The notes under the pieces: model-generated | The model's database searches: none | What the model was told of the DNA's origin: nothing | The model's input: only the letters and a program-made list of their open reading frames with translations | Part shown: one piece after another, positions 43,698-54,675 of the stretch | How positions within the stretch are numbered: position 1 is the first letter of the stretch | How the letters are laid out: the number at the start of each line of letters is the position of its first letter | Assembly (NCBI GenBank): GCA_947184155.2 | Contig: CAMXCT020003369.1 | Coordinates: 172,501-236,500, forward strand | Direction: 5' to 3' | From: Cladocopium goreaui | Lineage: Eukaryota > Sar > Dinophyceae > Suessiales > Symbiodiniaceae | Length of the DNA: 64,000 bases | Position numbers and translations under genes: made by a program

Positions 43698-44317
43698 GAG
43701 GCGCTCCAAGGCTTACCGAGGCCTGCCCGAGGCACGCATGGCAGCCTCAAGGTTGCTGCGCATGTGTTGGTCAAGCCATGGTTTGCCGCGCCTCCTCCTT
43801 GCACCTTTCACTGCTTCGTCAGAAAAGTGAAACAAATGCCCATAGAAAATATACATCTTGCGCTGGCTCCCAATCCAAGAGTTTTACTTGGTTCCTGTGC
43901 GCCTTCTAGTGCAGTTTCGGTTGCAGGCGGTTGGTGGGTTGCTGCAGTAGGTTTTGTTGTTGTCTTGCAGCGATATCGCTCATGTGGCTCTTGGGCGTGT
44001 CCTGGTGGGTTAGTTAGTGGCTGGACATGGTGTTGGGGTCGCATTTGGGGGTACCTTGCGGGTTGGATCTGAAGTCTCAAAGTCTTGTGATTGAAAGCTT
44101 CTCTGTCGGGAGTAGGGCGGTACTTAGTACCATGGGGGAAGGTTTTGGCGGCAGCAGGTTCAAAGTCCTTTATGGCCCTAGTTTCTAGGGTCACAAAGGA
44201 AACAACATGCGTGGAGGAATCTATTGCAGGTTCTGGCACGCGAGCTGAACCACTTGAAGCAGCAGCACAAAGCGTTGCGACAGGCATCTCAACTGTGTTG
44301 CTTTGGCTTGCAGATGC
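43698..44317. other. 620-bp segment present in only one arm
   Basis: Absent from the right arm, where TTGGCATTC and TCACTG are separated by six bases only. Open plus frame near the end: ASLSGVGRYLVPWGKVLAAA, SVATGISTVLLWLADAIC. It is either an insertion in the left arm or a deletion in the right. Confidence 0.5.
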
Positions 44318-44767
44318 AATTTGTCACTGTTTTCTGATGTTGGCCCTCTTGAGACCATCGCGGAGAACAAGAAAGAACAGAAGTCGGCAGCAAAGCGCCG
44401 CCAGCGGTTGCTAAAAGCAGCCCAACAGCCGCCAAGCTAGGATGTGCGTTTTCCCACAGCGCGGAGCGTATAGTTGATGAACTTGGCCTACTATACCCTG
44501 AAAACCGTGGAAATTTGCGGAAAAACATGGCCAGCGTATAGCGTATAGTTGGTTCAATTCGATAAAAAAACCCTACTAAAAAAATCTTTCTTAGAATGTG
44601 AGCTGACCGGCCAAAATGGATCTCACGCCACAGCGCGGAGCGTTTAGTAGGGTACTAAACCGTCTGGCCCGCAACACCAAAATTGTGTTCTCACCACAGC
44701 GCGGTGGGTTTAGTTGGGCTCTTTGTTTGTACGATTATTTTACAGATTCCATTTGTTTGCGTGACGG

Positions 44768-44967
44768 GCGCAGCACTTGAGAACCCCGTACGGCCATCTA
44801 AAAGGTTGAAGGGCGGCAGGCACAGCGCTTGAGAACCCTGTACGGCCATCTTAAAAGTTGAAGCGCGGCAGGTGCAGCGCTTGCGAACTCCGTGCGGCCA
44901 TCGTAAAGGTTGAAGCGCTGCAGGCGCAGCGCTTGAGAACCCAGTACGGCCATCTTTCCTTGCATGG
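44768..44967. repeat. 52-bp tandem repeat, 3.8 copies
   Basis: Copies start at 44,768, 44,820, 44,872 and 44,924, each exactly 52 bp apart: GCGCAGCGCTTGAGAACC, TACGGCCATCT, AAAGGTTGAAGCGCGGCAG. The right arm of the inverted repeat keeps a single copy (about 45,720-45,771 reversed), so the array expanded on one side. Confidence 0.9.
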
Positions 44968-45094
44968 CCCCCACAAGGGCCAACCACAAACTGAACCCCT
45001 GCGACCCCATTGTCAATGTTGAGGGTGTGTTGATGCTATTGCAACTAAGAAGTGAATTCCAATTTGAGGATGTGACCTGAGGCAGGGTTTCTTT

Positions 45095-45331
45095 TTGATG
45101 GCTATCAGTTCAAAAGGTGAAACTGCAACATTTAAGCTTCCGTCCAACATTGAAGATGGGGCGCGGGGGTTTAAACATACGTCAAATCCTCATCTTGGAT
45201 TTGCAACTGCAAGTCTGGAGTCTGGAAGCGCAAACATCGACGATTCCCCTTTGCAGGAGGCACTCTTGGGAATGCCGATGTCGGGATTCTCCACAGGAAC
45301 TGTAAATCTGAACACCACAAGCCGCTTTTGA
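45095..45331 (+). CDS. small ORF inside the inverted repeat
   Basis: 78 codons between the arms, with a composition that looks coding (GETATFKLPSNIEDGARGF, LESGSANIDDSPLQEALLG). No family recognised. It could be a fragment of a captured gene. Confidence 0.25.
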   Translation: MMAISSKGETATFKLPSNIEDGARGFKHTSNPHLGFATASLESGSANIDDSPLQEALLGMPMSGFSTGTVNLNTTSRF

Positions 45332-46302
45332 AGCATCTATAAATCTCCGAGCGTCACACCGGCTTTCGGTGTGTGTAGATAGTCCAATCTTCCAGAGAGT
45401 CAAAGATCGCGTTTATCTTTCGTCTTGGTGGAGGCTTCAGGTTGGGCTTGCCACTGTGTTGGGTGCTGTCCTTCTGCTGCAAGAGCGCTGTTGATTTCCA
45501 ACCACATTGATGAGAAAGAGTTCACTACTGCAATTTTTTCAGCTTTGTTCCATGGACGGGGCAAGCAACGAAAGATAGCTTTGTTGGGTTCCTCTGCAAA
45601 TGAGGGAAATCTTTCATCTGGGCCCCAATGAGGAGATCTACCCACAGGGCAGTGTGTGCTTGGCACCATCGGCTTCCGCCTTTCCACTGCTCCATGTGGA
45701 GGCGTCAAAAAGTATCCAGCCGCGCTTCAACCTTTAAGATGGCCGTACGGGGTTCTCAAGTGCTGCGCCCGTCACGCAAAAAATTCAATCTCTAAAATAA
45801 TCGTGCAAACAAAGAGCCCAACTAAACCCACCGCGCTGTGGTGAGAACACAATTTTGGTGTTGCGGGCCAGACGGTTTAGTACCCTACTAAACGCTCCGC
45901 GCTGTGGCGTGAGATCCATTTTGGCCGGTCAGCTCACATTCTAAGAAAGATTTTTTTAGTAGGGTTTTTTAATCGAATTGAACCAACTATACGCTATACG
46001 CTGGCCATGTTTTTCTGCAAATTTCCACGGTTTTCAGGGTATAGTAGGCCAAGTTCATCAACTATACGCTCCGCGCTGTGGGAAAACGCGCATCGTAGCT
46101 TGGCGGCTTTAGGGGTGCTTTTAGCAACCGCTGGCGGCGCTTTGCTGCCGACTTCTGTTCTGTCTTGTTCTCCGCGATGGCCTCAAGAGGGCCAACATCA
46201 GAAAACAGTGACATGGAGAATGCCAACAAACCTGCTTCATCATGGCCCCTAAAACAGGGCCCAAAAAAGTGGTCAAAACATGGCTGCGATAAAGGGACCT
46301 TG

Positions 46303-46597
46303 ACAGTAGCAACCGGACTTGGGACGCACAAAGAGAAAAAGGTATGAGTTGACATTCATGTTCAAGCTGCAGGGTCCCAAATCTGCTTGCACAACATGTG
46401 CGGGCAGCAGCGAAATTCTCCGATGGCTGACCCCATTTTTGGGTCCAAATATGGACCCCAAAATGGGGTCCAGAATTGGATCACATTTTCATTCCTTCTT
46501 TTAGGTCTTTGCTTGGGCCCCGTTTTGGGATCCAGATTTGGACCCAAAAATGGGGTCAGCCATCGGAGAATTTTGCTGCTGCCCGCAGTGCTTTTTC
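46303..46597. mobile_element. foldback element, copy A
   Basis: Contains a near-perfect hairpin at 46,399-46,587. The left arm starts TGCGGGCAGCAGCGAAATTC and the right arm ends with its reverse complement; arms of about 74 bp differ at a handful of positions and the loop is about 41 bp. Inside are GACCCCATTTTTGGGTC palindromes. A copy about 98 percent identical lies 8,404 bp away. The element also contains AG|GTATGAGT (46,340) and TTCTTTTAG|GTC (46,504), which look like splice sites. Confidence 0.8.
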
Positions 46598-46675
46598 CCC
46601 ACATCTTTGTGTGGGGTTCTTGTTTTTGATTCTGTATCCCGGGCTTCTCCTCCTCCTCCCGCCGCCTCCGTAACA

Positions 46676-47189
46676 CAACACACACAAACTTAACATACAA
46701 TAATTTAACACACACAAACTTAACACACACAAACTTAACACACACAAACTTAACAGACAATAACTTCACACACACAAACTTAACATACAATAATTTCACA
46801 CACACAAACTTCACATACAATAATTTCACACACAAAAACTTAACACACACAAACTTAACACACACACAAACTTAACAGACAATAACTTCACACACACAAA
46901 CTTAACATACAATAATTTCACACACACAAACTTAACATACACAAACTTAACACACACAAACTTCACACACACAAACTTAACAGACAATAACTTCACACAC
47001 ACACAAACTTAACACACACAAACTTAACAGACAATAACTTCACACACACAAACTTAATATACAATAATTTCACATACACAAACTTAACACACACAAACTT
47101 CACACACACAAACTTAACAGACAATAACTTCACACACACAAACTTAACATACAATAATTTCACACACACAAACTTCACATACAATAATT
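46676..47189. repeat. CACACAAACTTAACA minisatellite
   Basis: About 510 bp made of two alternating unit types: CACACACAAACTTAACA (16-17 bp) and one with an added TACAATAATTTCA or GACAATAACTTCA (28-30 bp). The order of types varies. Minus frames of repeated VCVKFVCVKLLYV are by-products. A short piece of the same repeat is at 51,470-51,517. Confidence 0.95.
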
Positions 47190-49765
47190 TTTTTTCCCTC
47201 CGATTTGGCCGATCGCACTAGGCACGGTCCTTACAATTGCGTAAGCGGTGAGAAGCAGTAAAGTATAGGACACGTGTGGTCCAAAAACTCTGGCAAATCA
47301 TCACTAAAAACAAACAAAACAAAACAAACAACGCAACCAAAAACGACCCGCAAATCCCCCAGCCAGATTTGCGTTTCGCCACAAAGCAAAACAGCGAAGC
47401 AACAAAGAAAGGGGCAGGGCCCAACAAAAAACCAAACCAAATCATGAGATTTGCCATGGATACAGTGACCTAAGCCACTGTATCATACTCAAAAACATGC
47501 AAACTAATTAATTGCGGCAGTGCATAGAGTATAGTACACGATCATCCAGACTGTCTTACCTGAGAAGAGAGAAACGAATCCAATTTGCAGGCAGACTGAA
47601 GTGTAACACGACAGAGGCCACCTGTATGGACTGCTTGTCAATAGCAACTTCGCATCGCGGCTGTCCACTCTGTATCGTTCAGCGTATGCACGGCAGTCTG
47701 TTCCTGTCAATATGCACCACCGCAAGGGATTGTAATCTATTTCCCCCCCTAGGTGGGGAGGAGAGCACTGGACAGCCTGCAAAATGGTGTGAGCACTCGC
47801 AGGAACCGTCAGAGCGCAATGGGCCCAAGACCCTAAGACCATGGGTAAAAAGGTGGCTATAGGCCTGCCCGGCACAAAACGGCCATGACAGACTGATGAA
47901 ACTTCCGACCATAGCATGGGCTCGTGAGCACTTCCAGTATGATACTGCCGCTATGTATGCAAAAGTCGCATTCGCATTGCTGTCAAACTCGTTCCCCTAA
48001 ACTATGGAGGTTGAAGTGGTTCACTGCGTCAGCACCAGGTCTCACACAGGGGTCACTAGGCGTCATCGTCCCAGCAAGTCCTGCAGGGAGGACCAGAAGC
48101 ACCGTATGTTAGCTGTGTTTTCCAGACGAGGCCACTCTCTCCCACCGAGTGGGCCATTGCCAGGGCAGTACAGAACATCCGCACAACGAACCATGTGGGC
48201 AGGCTTTGCTGCACTCGGGCGCTCCAGACTGAACAGCAGGAAGCACAACTGGACAGCGCCAGTAGTGCTCACTGCAGTGCAGCCTAGTCCATGGCTCTAC
48301 CGGGAGTCTACCGCCCCTCTCGAAAAAACGCAGAAACAGAACAGAGCGAGAAGGGCCCCCCCCAATACAGCCAAAGAAAGAGCCACAAGACTCACCACAC
48401 CAAACAACAAACGAATTCACAGGGGAAAAAAGGAGAGGGGGGGACGGTGACAAAAACGCCCCACCTCGGACAAATCCTTAGTCACTACCAAATGAGTATG
48501 ATGTAGCAAAGGTGAAACGAAAAGTTATGATGTAGAGCGGTAACCTCGGTATCCAGGCAACAGTTGAAGCAAAACGACAAAAAGCCAACCAAAAGAAATC
48601 TGCCATCATGGGGGGAAGCACTAAGGGGGGAGCGGCCAAATCATAACACACACAACGACACAAGCCACACAGAGAGAGCGAGGAGAGGAGCCAGGAGGCA
48701 GCAGAGGACAGAGTGAGAAAGGACACACACGCACTAGAAGGGGTACGACAGTGCCTTAGCGGAGTCCAAAAAGGGGCCAAGGATCATACAATGATGAATA
48801 CCTCAGTGAGGGAGCACACAGCACCCAACAACACATGAAGCATGGTGTAGAGGGAAAGATCCCCACACAGGGCCAGAGGCCTTTGTTGCCATGAGACATG
48901 ATGAGGAGGGGAGACAATGCGCAACAAACACTCCACGCACAGAGGCAAGGCAACCAGGCCGTCGCCGGAAGCAACGATACCCAGAGGGAGGGACCAGTAA
49001 AACCTGGGCCAAGGCGCCAAAGAGGACCATCCGAGGGGGAGGGAGGGCCACGTCAGGCAGGGAACAGGCAACAAAAACCAGAACAAGATAACAAGGCACC
49101 AACACCTACTGTAGCTCAGCTAAGGGCAAAACCTAGGGATTAGTCACCGAATTCAGATACCTTAACTAGTGGGAGGGGTGGGAAAGTGGGTGTCTCGTCA
49201 AGACTAAGTCTGGGGAGAATCACAACAGCTTCCTTACCCATCGATGATTGTCAGGCAAAGGCTGCGAGAGCGTGCGCTCGTGCAATAGGCTTCATGGTGG
49301 AGGCGACCTTAGTATAGTCTAAGCTCTCGACTGGACAACACATTCTGAAAACTAGTGCAAAGAGAGATCGTGCTGCCCGATCTGTTATGCCTAAGTTGGC
49401 ACTCACACACAACTACAAATGCGGCTACCAACTGTTGAGAGATCTGAGTAGGTAGGGGCCAGGCATGTACAGCATCATGAACCTAACAATTATAAATGAG
49501 GAAGAGCTGTGTCCCCTACTGCATACCAGTGCACCTGTCACGTCTTTGGACAGACACACCAGTATGGACAGTAACCTTAAGTAGAGCTGACGACGGGACC
49601 AATAGAGATTTAGGTCAGCTCCCACCACCATTGTTGATGAAACAAAGGCCGAATACTGTGTGAGGGAGCAATGGGGAGTGAAACCGAAATAAGACAAAGG
49701 AGGAAGGGGGGGTAGGGGTGGACACAAAAGGGGGATAAGTGGTGCGAGCAGGGGTGAGTTGGGGA
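47190..49765 (+). pseudogene. scattered plus-strand coding remnants
   Basis: Short open stretches with coding character, in different frames: 47,893-47,998 (LMKLPTIAWAREHFQYDTAA, KVAFALLSNSFP), 48,130-48,287 (SPTEWAIARAVQNIRTTNHV, CCTRALQTEQQEAQLDS), about 49,220-49,313 (LPIDDCQAKAARACARAIGF), 49,360-49,455 (VMPKLALTHNYKCGYQLLRD). Between them are purine-rich segments (48,300-49,140) that on the minus strand resemble the pyrimidine-rich intron at 40.4-41.2 kb. No family is recognised. Probably exons or remnants of the same large locus. Confidence 0.3.
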
Positions 49766-51455
49766 TCATGTCATACCTCTCGTGAAATGTTCCAAATAAT
49801 GCTTTTTATCAGATGTGATAGTGTCGTTCCATTCGTTGGTGAGTCCAAACGAAACTGGGTTCACTCCTTGCTGAGCAATAGCACGCTGATGAAGCGCTCC
49901 GATTGCCCTTTGATGTTCGTCCAGATCTTCAGGAGAGACTCTCTTGCGGACTTTCCTGTCCGGGAAATTTCGTTCCCGCAGGTTGGTTTGCAAGGCATGT
50001 CCCGCTACATAAACTGCAGGTTGCTGGAATAAAACTCGCTCTGCAAATCTGTGGAGATGCACTGTCCACTCAGCAAACATATGGCTGTGTGACAGTTGAT
50101 TCCTGAGTCGCGCTTCTGTTTGATGAAGGCTTCCATTGGTATGCCACAATCGCAACAGACTGTAGTTGGAAGGCCAATCAAGTGGGCACAGTGTGGCTGT
50201 TTCTTTCCACTTTTCAGGTGTAAGCCCTACTTGAGAGGGTATGATCACTTCCAGAGTAGTGCGATTCGGTCCCAACGGTTGAAGACCTCGCATCATATAT
50301 GGTTCAACGAGCCCTGTGGTATATCCATGGATGAGCTCCTGGAAACATCCAGCCATTTGAAAGTCTTCATCCAATCCAAGGCGAAAACCAGGCATGTTTT
50401 TGGCAGCAAATTTAACTGCCTGGAGTAGCTGCTTCGTTCCCTCCACTGGAGTCTCGTCACAGGAACGTTTCGGGCACGTGATGTTGATTTCTTGTGGTTT
50501 CTGCGCATTCTCAGGAGCATTCTCGAGAAGTTTGGGAGCAATTTTGCTGGCCCAGCTAGCCGGGAACCATGCCAGTAGGGCAGAGGCACCACTCGTAAGG
50601 TCCACTAACCCAGTAGTGCGTCGATGAGGCCGATCTGTGACCAGGACTTTAACTGGGCCACTCGGCGCTCGACTTCGATTCACCTCAGAGCTCTCTCGGG
50701 CCGAGCCAATGAATTCAGACAGGATGGGCCGAAACCAATAAGTGGCATACAACAGGCATTCAGTTTCTGGAGTCACCATGGATTCAGCCAATCTCATCAG
50801 CGAGCTCATCGCCTGGGCGAGCTTCTCTGCCAGTCGTATTGTGAGAGCTCTTGCCGTCTGCTGGAGGACATCCTCCACACTGGCAATTTGCCCGCGCAAC
50901 CACAGTTCACAGGCCACACTCAGCAAGATGCGCGCAAACTTTTCTTGGATGGCAGTCAAAGACAACGTCAATCTCGCCTGTAGCCACAGCGGCGGGAGAA
51001 TCCCAAGGTTTTCGGGTATGCAAAAAGGTTTCCGTTTGGTTGGACATTAGTAATCAGAATTGCGAGCTGGTCAGCTGCACTCGCAATCTCGTCCTCAGAG
51101 GTATCTTCAGCTGCATCAGGTATGGGTGGGCACCACGCAACCATCAGTAGAGGCTGCTTCCTCATCCGAGGAGGGGTCGTTCACTGTGTCTCCTGCACCC
51201 TCAGGGCTTGCGAGTTTCATAGACCCTGGATCAAATTGGCGATCCAATGTGGCCAAAAGGTCCGGCTGCAACCGATGGGCATCGAAGTAATGGATACCCG
51301 GGATTACGACAAGTTGCCGATCCTGTATACCCACGTGAAAGAAGACTTTGTGGCCTCTATGTCGATGAACAAGTGCTGGGGATCCATTATAGGCTGCACA
51401 TAGCCAGAGGGGAGATCTGTAGCCATCAGCAGCGTAACCATCAAGTATTCACGAT
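49766..51455 (-). pseudogene. inverted coding block, unrecognised protein
   Basis: The main minus frame runs from about 51,050 to 49,766: LTAIQEKFARILLSVACELW, ETECLLYATYWFRPILSEFI, LVDLTSGASALLAWFPASWA, NITCPKRSCDETPVEGTKQL, MMRGLQPLGPNRTTLEVIIP, NPVSFGLTNEWNDTITSDKK, over 400 codons without a stop. Upstream pieces in other frames continue it: 51,334-51,116 (GHKVFFHVGIQDRQLVVIPG, DPSSDEEAAS) and 51,165-51,000 (DTSEDEIASAADQLAILITN). The first codon of the longest frame is TTG and the frame is open before it. It ends at CACGAGAG|GTATGA, which could be a splice donor, with pyrimidine-rich DNA following on the minus strand. I recognise no domain. Its orientation is opposite to the neighbouring coding fragments. 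Confidence 0.5.
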
Positions 51456-51469
51456 CAATCGAGCAGGGA

Positions 51470-51517
51470 CAAACTTAACATACGCAAACTTAACAGACAA
51501 TCACTTCACACACACAC
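51470..51517. repeat. short piece of the CA minisatellite
   Basis: ACAAACTTAACATACGCAAA and CAGACAATCACTTCACACAC match units of the minisatellite at 46,676-47,189. It directly abuts the first unit of the 159-bp satellite. Confidence 0.8.
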
Positions 51518-53995
51518 CGTCGTTTTGCGTGGCAGGCGTGGTACACATGGCACTGGGTGGCGCACTTGGTTTTTTTTCCGTCCAACGCCATGTGGCTTCC
51601 GCCAGGTCGTTCAACAGCTATCCAAGCCTGTTGCAATTAAGATTAATTATTTAATTCGCACAGGGGCCGATGCTGTAGTGGCCGCAAAAGTAAACTGGAA
51701 GAGGACCGATACATAGTACAGAGGCTTGTCACGTTCCAGGGTTTAAAAACGGAGAAAGCGTAAAAATTGCAAGAATGACCTTGACGATCAAACTTGACGG
51801 GAATTGGAGTAGTTTTCAACTACAAACAGCGCACCTCCGCCAAGCGTCACTGATAGCGCACCCTCGTTTCACGTGGCAGGCGTGGCACAAAACTCGCATC
51901 CACCGTCGTTTTGCGTGGCAGGTGACATCCACTCTCGTTTCACGTGGCAGGCGTGGCACAAAACTCGCATCCACCGTCGTTTTGCGTGGCAGGCGTGGCA
52001 CTCCTGGGTGGCGCGCTTGGTCCGGATTTGTCGCCTGTGACGCCGCGGCACTTTGCGTGGCAGGCGTGGCACTTGGTGACATCCACCCTCGTTTCACGTG
52101 GCAGGCGTGGCACAAACTTGCATCCACCGTCGTTTTGCGTGGCAGGCGTGGCACTTATGGTACTGGGTGGCCCGCTTGGTCCGGATTTGTCGCCTGTGAC
52201 GCCGCGGCACTTTGCGTGGCAGGCGTGGCACTTGGTGACATCCACCCTCGTTTCACATGGCAGGCGTGGCCACAAAAACTCGCATCCACCGTCGTTTTGC
52301 GTGGCAGGCGTGGCACTCATGGTACTGGGTGGCGCGCTTGGTCCGGATTTGTCGCCTGTGACGCCGCGGCACTTTGCGTGGCAGGCGTGGCACTTGGTGA
52401 CATCCGCCTTCGTTTCACGTGGCAGGCGTGGCACAAAACTCGCATCCACCGTCGTTTTGCGTGGCAGGCGTGGCACTCATGGGTGGCGCGCTTGGTCCGG
52501 ATTTGTCGCCTGTGACGCCGCGGCACTTTGCGTGGCAGGCGTGGCACTTGGTGACATCCACCTTCGTTTCACGTGGCAGGCGTGGCACAAACTCGCATCC
52601 ACCGTCGTTTTGCGTGGCAGGCGTGGCACTCATGGTACTGGGTGGCGCGCTTGGTCCGGATTTGTCGCCTGTGACGCCGCGGCACTTTGCGTGGCAGGCG
52701 TGGCACTTGGTGACATCCACCTTCGTTTCACGTGGCAGGCGTGGCACAAACTCGCATCCACCGTCGTTTTGCGTGGCAGGCGTGGCACTCATGGTACTGG
52801 GTGGCGCGCTTGGTCCGGATTTGTCGCCTGTGACGCCGCGGCACTTTGCGTGGCAGACGTGGCACTTGGTGACATCCACCCTCGTTTCACGTGGCAGGCG
52901 TGGCACAAAACTCGCATCCACCGTCGTTTTGCGTGGCAATCGTGGCACTCATGGTACTGGGTGGCGCGCTTGGTCCGGATTTGTCGCCTGTGACGCCGCA
53001 GCACTTTGCGTGGCAGGCGTGGCACTTGGTGACATCCACCTTCGTTTCACGTGGCACCTGTGACGCCGCGGCACTTTGCGTGGCAGGCGTGGCACTTGGT
53101 GACATCCACCCTCGTTTCACGTGGCAGGCGTGGCACAAAACCTGCATCGACCGTCGTTTTGCGTGGCAGGCGTGGCACTCATGGTACTGGGTGGCGCGCT
53201 TGGTCCGGATTTGTCGCCTGTGACGCCGCGGCACTTTGCGTGGCAGGCGTGGCACTTGGTGACATCCATCTCGTTTTACGTGGCAGGCGTGGCACAAACT
53301 CGCATCCACCGTCGTTTTGCGTGGCAGGCGTGGCACTCATGGTACTGGGTGGCCCGCTTGGTCCGGATTTGTCGCCTGTGACGCCGCGGCACTTTGCGTG
53401 GCAGGCGTGGCACTTGGTGTCGACGTGGCAGGCGTTCGCATCCACCGTCGTTTTTGGCAGGCGTGGCACTCATGGTACTGGGTGGCGCGCTTGGTCCGGA
53501 TTTGTCGCCTGTGACGCCGCGGCACTTTGGGTGGCAGGCGTCTTGGTGACATCCACACGTCGTGGCACAAAACTCGCATCCACCGTCGTTTTGCGTGGCA
53601 GGCGTGGCACTCATGGTACTGGGTGGCGCGCTTGGTCCGGATTTGTCGCCTGTGACGCCGCGGCACTTTGCGTGGGTGGCGCGCTTGGTCCGGATTTGTC
53701 GCCTGTGACGCCGCGGCACTTTGGGTGGCAGGCGTGGCACTTGGTGACATCCACCTTGTTTCACGTGGCACGCGTGGCACAAAACTCGCATCCACCGTCG
53801 TTTTGCGTGGCAGGCGTGGCACTCATGGTACTGGGTGGCGCGCTTGGTCCGGATTTGTCGCCTGTGACGCCGCGGCACTTTGCGTGGCAGGCGTGGCACT
53901 TGGTGACGTCCACCTTGATTACATGCAAGGTCGTTTTGCGTGGCAGGCGTCTCACTGATGGCACTTGGTGACATACACCTTGATTTCACGTGGCA
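51518..53995. repeat. satellite array, 159-bp unit
   Basis: The unit contains three copies of the 17-mer CGTGGCAGGCGTGGCAC at spacings of 41, 77 and 41 bp. The two 41-bp pieces are similar (ATCCACC.TCGTTT); the 77-bp piece carries CTTGGTCCGGATTTGTCGCC. Unit starts near 52,090, 52,249, 52,411, 52,565, 52,724, 52,883 and 53,043 show periods of 159, 162, 154, 159, 159 and 160. Edges are partial: a rearranged start at 51,518-52,010 (with a non-repeat piece at 51,560-51,840) and degenerate, deleted units after 53,400. Because 159 is divisible by three, frames of up to 349 codons stay open on both strands; I do not regard them as genes. Confidence 0.95.
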
Positions 53996-54059
53996 CGCGG
54001 TGGGCACAATCTCACGTCCATGACGCCAGCAGTTGATCATGACTATATACCAGGTATGA

Positions 54060-54279
54060 TTACCAGCCACAGGGCATGCAGAAAGAGTTCGCAAAAATTT
54101 GCGGCTTCGCCCGAAAGAGTGCAGAATATTACTTTGGTCAGCGGAAGTATGGAGAGCACACCATCGCTTTGATAGAGGGCTCTGCCATAAAAGCTCTTTC
54201 GGGAAGCAACGTCGGGGAAAAAACCATCAGAGCCTGGTGGAACTCGAAGAAGGCGAGTGAGACACGTCGTGAGACCTAG
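54060..54279 (+). pseudogene. short coding remnant
   Basis: Plus frame from 54,076: MQKEFAKICGFARKSAEYYF, HTIALIEGSAIKALSGSNVG, IRAWWNSKKASE. The composition is coding-like (Lys, Glu, Ile rich) and unlike the satellite just before it. No family recognised. Confidence 0.35.
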
Positions 54280-54404
54280 TGTTCAGCACACACCCTTGGA
54301 TCCCACAAAGAATTTCCGTGGTAAGCATATCTTGTTTCTTTTCTGGCCTTCAGTGACAAGTCACTATCTAGTGGAAGAAACACCACCAGACGCGCAACTT
54401 TGTC

Positions 54405-54545
54405 ACACACATACACATACATACATTCATTCATACATACATACATACATACATACGTACGTACGTATGTACATACAGACATACATACGTACGTACGTAC
54501 GTACATACATATATATATATATACATACATACGTACATGCATACT
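54405..54545. repeat. CATA/CGTA microsatellite
   Basis: Tetranucleotide array of ACAT and ACGT units with an AT tract. YIHTYIHTYVRTYV frames over it are artefacts. Confidence 0.95.
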
Positions 54546-54675
54546 ATCTTTTCACATACTTTCACACACAGTCTTTCACCACCTCCTTTGTCTTTCCTTC
54601 CTTCTCCGACCCCGCTACAACCTTTGAAACTCATTATTGGAAGAAGTTGACTTGTGGGGTTATCCGGTCCTTTAA

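Larger units (their letters stand above)
43602..46312. mobile_element. large inverted-repeat element, arms about 590 bp
   Basis: The left arm (43,602-43,697 plus 44,318-44,816) matches the reverse complement of the right arm (45,720-46,312) at roughly 95 percent or more by eye. The left arm carries an extra 620 bp at 43,698-44,317. The outermost bases are GGTGCTACAG at the left and, reversed, GGTTGCTACTG at the right. Between the arms are 0.9 kb with four 52-bp repeats and a 78-codon ORF. No transposase is seen. It interrupts the coding fragment ending at 43,604 and touches a foldback element at 46,303. Confidence 0.7.

Noticed and set aside
46362-47184. Minus-strand ORFs of repeated VCVKFVCVKLLYV
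   Set aside because: Translation of the CA-rich minisatellite; no unique sequence.
51518-53995. CRISPR array (regular repeats)
   Set aside because: The DNA between repeats is itself repeated, no unique spacers, eukaryotic context.
51944-54094. Long open frames on both strands (up to 349 codons), as if a repeat-containing protein
   Set aside because: They follow the 159-bp satellite exactly, occur on both strands and all frames, and vanish with the repeat; the period is divisible by three.
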